Assembly: GCA_005879775.1 (NCBI GenBank)
Contig: VBJX01000046.1
Location: 1 to 11,855 of the forward strand
Length of the DNA stretch: 11,855 bases
Reading direction: 5' to 3'
Origin: Chloroflexota bacterium
GTDB taxonomy: Bacteria > Chloroflexota > Limnocylindria > QHBO01
Position numbers and translations under genes: made by a program. Shown piece after piece: positions 8,637-11,855 of this stretch. A model generated the notes under the pieces. It did not search any database. It saw only the letters and a list, made by a program, of their open reading frames with translations, and was not told the origin of the DNA. Within the stretch, counting starts at the first letter, position 1; the number at the start of each line of letters is the position of its first letter.

Positions 8637-9000
8637 GGGGATGTCAGGTTTCGACAGGGCTCAGGGACCGGGAACTGCAGGTCGAGGTCGCCCGCAGGCC
8701 TCGTAAAACCGCGGGCAAGCCAGTAACTGGCAAGAACAGTTACGCTCTCGCCGCCTAAGTAGCGACGAGCGCCGACACGGCCCTCTCTCGCCGGGCCGTG
8801 AAGGCGTCATAAGGCGAGATGCGGTGTCGCCGACTCCGGTGAGTGGCGCCAAAGGGCCGCGAGGCCAGCCGGATAGCGAGCGGAGCACCCCGCCGGTTGG
8901 GGGCCCGCAAGCGAAGCTCGAAATAGGCCGGAAACACCTGTAGCACGTTCCCGGCGACTCGGTTCTGGACGGGGAGTTCGATTCTCCCCCATCTCCACCA
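8637..9000 (+). ncRNA. ssrA: Transfer-messenger RNA (tmRNA)
   Basis: tmRNA rescues stalled ribosomes and adds a degradation tag to the unfinished protein. The ends form a tRNA-Ala-like acceptor stem: GGGGATG (8637-8643) pairs with CATCTCC (8990-8996), followed by A and an encoded CCA (8998-9000). The third pair is G-U, the alanine identity element read by AlaRS. The T arm is GGGAG-TTCGATT-CTCCC, with one extra flanking G-C pair possible. The D-arm segment AGGTTTCGACAGG follows the acceptor strand. CCGGGAAC (8668-8675) pairs with GTTCCCGG (8947-8954), an 8-bp long-range helix of the type that closes the molecule. The tag frame ends ALAA-stop at 8756-8758. The region between 8759 and 8946 is GC-rich with many possible helices, as expected for the pseudoknot domain. 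Length is 364 bases. Confidence 0.96.
8729..8758 (+). other. tmRNA proteolysis-tag reading frame
   Basis: From GGC at 8729 the frame reads GKNSYALAA and then TAA (8756-8758). The YALAA end is the classical protease-recognition tail. The resume codon is inferred from position after AGTAACT and from the typical tag length. The frame is open further upstream, so an earlier resume codon such as GCG 8711 (AGKPVTGKNSYALAA) cannot be excluded. Confidence 0.7.
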
Positions 9001-9017
9001 GCACTCATCCAGCGGCG

Positions 9018-9050
9018 GCCTGCCTTCGGCGGGGCGCGGCTTCTTACTTC
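9018..9050 (+). terminator. Possible terminator after ssrA
   Basis: GCCTGCC and GGCGGGGC (9018-9035) can form a short stem with one bulge and a TTC loop. It is followed after a few bases by CTTCTTACTTC. The stem is imperfect and the T run is interrupted. Confidence 0.4.
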
Positions 9051-9062
9051 ACGGATGCACCT

Positions 9063-9090
9063 ATGACTGGCCGATCCCCTGTGCTACTGT
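9063..9090 (+). promoter_or_regulatory. Possible promoter of the tandem membrane-protein pair
   Basis: ATGACT (9063-9068), a 16-bp spacer and TACTGT (9085-9090). The start would be near 9097, leaving a leader of about 64 bases to the ATG at 9161. Confidence 0.4.
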
Positions 9091-9100
9091 GCCTGCCAAG

Positions 9101-9119
9101 TGGCGCGCCCAACGCGCCA
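9101..9119 (+). promoter_or_regulatory. Leader hairpin before the tandem membrane-protein pair
   Basis: TGGCGCG (9101-9107) and CGCGCCA (9113-9119) are perfect complements with a 5-base CCCAA loop. They lie a few bases downstream of the predicted transcript start, as in the leader at 3417-3450. No T run follows. Confidence 0.4.
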
Positions 9120-9160
9120 GACGTGTTGTCGCCACGCGGTGATGGGAGGCGGTTGAGGCC

Positions 9161-9760
9161 ATGGACTTTGCCAAGCTCAGCTCCAACGAGAAACTCGCGG
9201 TCTACGGCGCGGTCGCGGCGATCATTGGCGCCTTTCTCAGCTTCGGTGGCGGTGGCTCGTTCGGGATCCTGACCGGCCTCGCCATGCTCGTGATCATCTT
9301 CCTGCCGCAGTTCTCGCCGAGCACCAGGCTCCCCGGATCGAAGGGAAGCCTGATGCTGGTGGTCGGAGGCCTGGCAGCCCTGGGCGCGCTCCTGGCGCTC
9401 CTCGCCTGGCTGCCGTACCTGGGCCTGTTTGGAGGCGTCTTCATCGGCCTCCTGATCGGCATCGCCGGCCAGCTGCTGATGGGCTGGGCCGCATGGCGGG
9501 AGTTCCAGTCAGAGGGCGGCAAGTTCAATCTGGGGATGGCCTCCAGCGCATCCGCGCCTTCCCCCCCGGCCCAGTCCGCCCCGCCGCCCATGACCCCGCC
9601 GCCACCGCCCGCGGAGCCGATGCAGCCTCCTCCGCCGATGGCGCCGCCCATGGGCGAGCCAATGGAGCCGCGCATGAGTGAGCCGATGGGTGAGTCCCCT
9701 GAAGGCAGCGCCGAGACGGGCGGAGACAAGCCCAGCGAGGGCTCGATGGGAGGCGGGTAG
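9161..9760 (+). CDS. Hypothetical membrane protein with Pro/Met-rich tail, paralog 1
   Basis: I do not recognise this family. The 199-residue protein starts with MDFAKLSSNEKLAVY, then shows four likely membrane segments (about 13-28, 34-50, 63-84, 87-111). The loop between segments two and three carries TRLPGSKGSL (55-64), and segment four ends at MGWAAWREFQSEGG (107-120). From about residue 127 to the end it is low complexity, rich in Pro, Met, Ser and Gly, with three EPM triplets; this tail is probably disordered. The ATG at 9161 has GGGAGG (9144-9149) 11 bases upstream. It forms a pair with the next gene, which shares all these landmarks, so the two probably work together, perhaps as a hetero-oligomer. 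No catalytic motif is seen. Confidence 0.85.
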   Translation: MDFAKLSSNEKLAVYGAVAAIIGAFLSFGGGGSFGILTGLAMLVIIFLPQFSPSTRLPGSKGSLMLVVGGLAALGALLALLAWLPYLGLFGGVFIGLLIGIAGQLLMGWAAWREFQSEGGKFNLGMASSASAPSPPAQSAPPPMTPPPPPAEPMQPPPPMAPPMGEPMEPRMSEPMGESPEGSAETGGDKPSEGSMGGG

Positions 9761-9766
9761 GCGAGG

Positions 9767-10354
9767 ATGAACTTCGCCGCGCTCAGCTCAAACGAGAAGC
9801 TGGGGGTCTACGCCTCGGTCGTCGTCCTGGTGACGAGCATCGTCAGCCTGATGAACGACTGGGGCGGCTGGATCGTGCTCCCCCTGCTCGGGTCAGTCGG
9901 CATGCTCCTTGTCCTCTTCCAGCCGTCGCTCATGCCCACGACCAGGCTTCCCGGCTCGAAGGGAAGCCTCCTGCTCGCCACCGGGCTGGTGGCCGCGCTG
10001 GGATGGGTGATCTCGGCCGTCGGCTGGATCGACTGGATCTCGAAGCACGTGGGCTCGATTGACACGCTGCAGTTCCTCTTGGGCCTCCTCGGCTCGCTCG
10101 TGATGGGCTGGGTCGGCTGGCAGGCCTTCCAGGCCGAAGGCGGCCAGTTCAAGATGGGAATGCCGGCCGCAGGCGGAACCGCCTCGATGGCGACGCCCCC
10201 GCCAGCCGCGCCGCCCGCCGAGCCGATGGCGCCGCCAGCCGCGCCGCCATCCGAGCCGATGGCGCCGCCATCCGAGTCGACCGCGCCGCGCATGCCAGGA
10301 GGCGCTCCCATGCCGCCGCCATCCGAGCCGATGGGCGACGAGGACGAGAGCTAG
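9767..10354 (+). CDS. Hypothetical membrane protein with Pro/Met-rich tail, paralog 2
   Basis: This is a 195-residue paralog of the preceding protein, starting 6 bases after its stop and probably co-transcribed with it. Shared landmarks are M-N-FAALSSNEKLGVY at the N-terminus, TRLPGSKGSL (59-68), MGWVGWQAFQAEGGQF (113-128), four likely membrane segments (about 13-30, 35-52, 66-88, 101-120) and a tail with three EPM triplets. The membrane segments themselves are clearly diverged, so this is an old duplication kept in place rather than a recent copy. This copy has charged and aromatic residues between segments (MNDWGGW, GWIDWISKHVGS) that the first lacks. GAGG lies directly before the ATG, and GGGAGG lies at 9748-9753. 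The stop TAG overlaps the stop of the convergent gene. Function unknown. Confidence 0.85.
   Translation: MNFAALSSNEKLGVYASVVVLVTSIVSLMNDWGGWIVLPLLGSVGMLLVLFQPSLMPTTRLPGSKGSLLLATGLVAALGWVISAVGWIDWISKHVGSIDTLQFLLGLLGSLVMGWVGWQAFQAEGGQFKMGMPAAGGTASMATPPPAAPPAEPMAPPAAPPSEPMAPPSESTAPRMPGGAPMPPPSEPMGDEDES
10190..10345 (+). repeat. Imperfect coding repeats in the paralog 2 tail
   Basis: GCCGCCATCCGAGCCGATGG and variants recur several times (for example from about 10243, 10264 and 10314), encoding PPSEPM or PPAEPM units. Such GC-rich coding repeats can change copy number by replication slippage. Confidence 0.6.
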
Positions 10355-10800
10355 CCTCCTTCGGCGATCTGCTGTCCGTGCGTCCTCAGCATCTCGATCG
10401 GGTCGAGCTTCTGGCTGTCTGGTGTCCGGGCAGCGCCCAGCCGGCTGGCGACCGCATCTCCGGCGAGCCCATCATCGATCGCATCCAGCGCCTCTGTGAG
10501 CAGGCTCCGCCGGCGCGGGTCGGCCTCCCCCTCCGCGAGGCGCGCGACCAGGGCTGAGAGATCGGCCTGCGTTGCCTCCACCTCGGGCGGAGGTCCATCG
10601 AGGGCCTCGGTGAAATAGGCGATCGCGAGCGCCAGCAGGAGGTCGAGATCGGCGTCCGCCATGCGAATGCCCTCAGCCAGTCCGACGACGAGCCGATAGG
10701 TTCCGGCCCTGGACATGAACCCGATCCACGGCCCATCGGCCGTCAAGCGCCCGACAGCGTGCGGCTGATCGAGTGGCTCCAGGGGCTCGTGGACGCGCAT
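10351..10800 (-). CDS. Hypothetical protein downstream of jag
   Basis: I do not recognise this protein. The longest reading has 149 residues from ATG at 10800, 16 bases after the jag stop, with GAGGG about 9 bases upstream. Met47 (MADADLDLLLALAIAYF) also has a GAGGG at good distance and is a credible alternative start. The sequence is acidic and Leu/Ala-rich. It looks mostly helical and soluble, with AIAYFTEALDGPPPEVE, ALVARLAEGEADPRRRSLLTEALDAIDDGLAGD, and an end DPIEMLRTHGQQIAEGG. No catalytic motif, membrane segment or signal peptide is evident. Its position at the end of the yidC-jag unit suggests co-transcription; that place is often taken by mnmE in other bacteria, but this is not MnmE. 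Its stop overlaps that of the convergent + strand gene. Confidence 0.68.
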   Translation of the reverse strand: MRVHEPLEPLDQPHAVGRLTADGPWIGFMSRAGTYRLVVGLAEGIRMADADLDLLLALAIAYFTEALDGPPPEVEATQADLSALVARLAEGEADPRRRSLLTEALDAIDDGLAGDAVASRLGAARTPDSQKLDPIEMLRTHGQQIAEGG

Positions 10801-10816
10801 CGCGCCCTGCCCTCGG

Positions 10817-11266
10817 TTACTCGACCTTTGTCGCTGGCAGGACGACGATGCGGCGCATCGGCTCCACGCCGACGCTCTGGGTGCGGACCTTGGGGTTCTC
10901 GACCAGGGCCATGTGCACGATCCGCCGCTCGACGGCCGGCATCGGCTCGAGCTGGATGATCTTCCCGGTCTGGATCACCCGCTTGGCGGCGCGATCGGCG
11001 ACGTCGCGGAGCTGCTCCTCGCGCCGGCCGCGGTAGTTCTCGACGTCGACGGCGATCCGGTTGTACTCGCCTTCCTTCTTGGCCACGATCAGGTTGACGA
11101 GGTGCTGCAGGCTGGCGAGCTTCTCGCCGCGCCGACCGATCAGGACCCCCATGTCCGACCCGCTCACATTCAGGCGAGCGGTCTCCCCGCCGGTCACGAT
11201 CTCGACGCTGCCAGGCAGGTCCATGAGCCGCAGGAGCTCCTCCAGGACCGCCTTCGCCTCGTTCAC
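10817..11266 (-). CDS. khpB: Jag/KhpB RNA-binding protein, KH-R3H part (3' part of a frameshifted gene)
   Basis: Jag (KhpB) is an RNA-binding protein linked to cell elongation and envelope control, usually encoded just after yidC. This frame holds the RNA-binding half: a KH-type domain with the GXXG loop in GVLIGRRGEKLASLQHLVN (about 40-58), then an R3H-type segment PMPAVERRIVHMAL containing R-X3-H. A GTG at 11266 with AAGGAG about 10 bases upstream could start it independently. However, the same frame clearly continues as coding sequence upstream of that GTG (DRPPREPAPFIPGRPLDEL, then further back GSRSGGDRPLREPREP) to about base 11400, with no ATG, GTG or TTG in that extension. It is therefore most likely the second half of one gene with the entry at 11263-11751, separated by a -1 shift. 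Confidence 0.85.
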   Translation of the reverse strand: MNEAKAVLEELLRLMDLPGSVEIVTGGETARLNVSGSDMGVLIGRRGEKLASLQHLVNLIVAKKEGEYNRIAVDVENYRGRREEQLRDVADRAAKRVIQTGKIIQLEPMPAVERRIVHMALVENPKVRTQSVGVEPMRRIVVLPATKVE

Positions 11267-11751
11267 CGTGCCGCGCTCCTTCTCCGTGAGCTCGTCGAGC
11301 GGCCTGCCGGGGATGAACGGTGCGGGCTCTCGGGGCGGTCGGTCGGGGCGCGGCTCGCGAGGCTCACGCAGGGGGCGGTCCCCACCCGATCGCGACCCCG
11401 GCCGCCGGCACGTGGGGGGCGCTCGACACGCTGGCGGGCCTCCGCACGGGCCAGCTCGATCATCTGGTCTCCCGCGTCATCGGCAGCCTCGGCATCGGCC
11501 GCTTCTGCGGGCGGGGGAGCCTGGGGAGCGCGTTCTGGCTCGGGCTTTGGGGCGCGAACAGTCTCGGCGGCGGCGACCGCGGACTTCGGCGCGGCCAGGA
11601 TGCGGGCCTCCTCGCCGCCGACTCCCAGGATGCCGCGGCTGCCCGCCGACAGGATCTCGATGTCCAGGTCGGCCAGCTCGGCGGCGTATTCCTTCATGGC
11701 GGAGCGGACCGCCTCCTCGACGTTCTTGCCGCTGAATTCTCGGAATGTCAT
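11263..11751 (-). CDS. khpB: Jag/KhpB, N-terminal (Jag_N) part of a frameshifted gene
   Basis: The ATG at 11751 overlaps the yidC stop as ATGA and opens with a Jag_N domain: MTFREFSGKNVEEAVRSAMK, then DIEILSAGSRGILGVGGEEARI (about 1-52). An Ala/Pro/Glu-rich linker follows (about 55-100), then an Arg-rich piece ARAEARQRVERPPRAGG. After about residue 115 the reading (VGTAPCVSLASRAPTDRPESPHRSS) looks like noise, while the other frame becomes sensible linker and runs into the KH-R3H half. The switch lies between about 11390 and 11420, close to runs of six G (11413-11418) and four C (11396-11399) on the + strand. One missing base in this sequence would restore a single gene of about 311 codons (10817-11751). 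A sequencing or assembly error, a real mutation or a -1 programmed shift are all possible, in that order of likelihood. Confidence 0.82.
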   Translation of the reverse strand: MTFREFSGKNVEEAVRSAMKEYAAELADLDIEILSAGSRGILGVGGEEARILAAPKSAVAAAETVRAPKPEPERAPQAPPPAEAADAEAADDAGDQMIELARAEARQRVERPPRAGGRGRDRVGTAPCVSLASRAPTDRPESPHRSSPAGRSTSSRRRSAAR

Positions 11752-11855
11752 CGTCTTCGGCCTCGTCGCTTCTGCTTGTTCGAGCGGCCGGCTGGACGGT
11801 TGCCACCGGGCGTGCTCGTGGGTCTCGGGTTGGATGGCTGGGCGGCCTTCTTGCC
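11748..11855 (-). CDS. yidC: Membrane protein insertase YidC/OxaA, C-terminal tail (partial)
   Basis: The last 35 codons of a gene cut by the right window edge end at TGA (11750-11748), overlapping the jag ATG by 4 bases. The tail is basic and low in complexity, ending SNKQKRRGRRR, like the ribosome-contacting C-terminal tails of many YidC proteins. No conserved YidC core is inside the window. The identification rests on this tail and on the very common yidC-jag gene order, and the length of the missing part is unknown. Confidence 0.7.
   Translation of the reverse strand, partial: GKKAAQPSNPRPTSTPGGNRPAGRSNKQKRRGRRR

Noticed and set aside
8720..8731. Palindromic GCCAGT(A)ACTGGC inside the tmRNA as an operator or recombination site
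   Set aside because: It lies just ahead of the tag frame in the tmRNA, where such complementarity is explained by RNA structure or chance.
11405..11420. Confident programmed -1 frameshift in jag at C CCC CCA
   Set aside because: The heptamer and phase fit, but a homopolymer base error is much more common, and the smoothest joined protein places the shift a few codons later at a G run. Reported only as a possibility.

Overview
The window is high-GC bacterial chromosome carrying conserved housekeeping genes. No phage, transposon, CRISPR or defence genes were seen. I infer Chloroflexota or a close relative, with moderate confidence. The reasons are the gene order prs-secA-prfB-ftsE-ftsX-ctpA-smpB-ssrA, a SecA insertion that I recall from Chloroflexota SecA proteins, start codons with very short leaders, and a tmRNA tag that appears to resume on glycine, as I recall for Dehalococcoides.

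Layout on the + strand: the 3' end of prs (PRPP synthase, 2-394) is followed by a hairpin and then a near-leaderless secA (458-3331). Next is a unit driven by a TTGGCA-17-TACCAT promoter with a 5'-terminal hairpin. It holds a 99-residue protein with 8 cysteines (two CX3CX2C motifs plus CXC), prfB with its autoregulatory +1 frameshift (3756-4785), ftsE (4782-5522, ATGA overlap) and ftsX (5526-6419). The peptidase gene ctpA (6497-7891) again has a -10 box just before its ATG. An intergenic cassette at 7891-8063 then contains 11-bp tandem repeats, a promoter, a 13-codon ORF behind a strong Shine-Dalgarno sequence, and an intrinsic terminator. The trans-translation pair smpB (8107-8565) and ssrA/tmRNA (8637-9000) follows, and then two tandem paralogous membrane proteins of unknown function (9161-9760 and 9767-10354).

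The - strand converges on this with the tail of yidC (to 11748), jag/khpB (11751-10817, broken by an apparent frameshift) and an unrecognised 149-residue protein (10800-10351). The two strands meet at a CTAG shared by both stop codons.

Functional themes are protein export and insertion (SecA, YidC), termination and ribosome rescue (RF2, SmpB, tmRNA), and division and envelope proteolysis (FtsEX, CtpA).

The most unusual points are these. The RF2 carries the RF2 anticodon motif and the RF2 frameshift, but its C-terminus is RF1-like and cut short. The ctpA-smpB intergenic region looks like an independent leader or small-RNA transcription unit. The twin-CX3CX2C protein overlaps prfB. The tandem membrane proteins have Pro/Met-rich tails.
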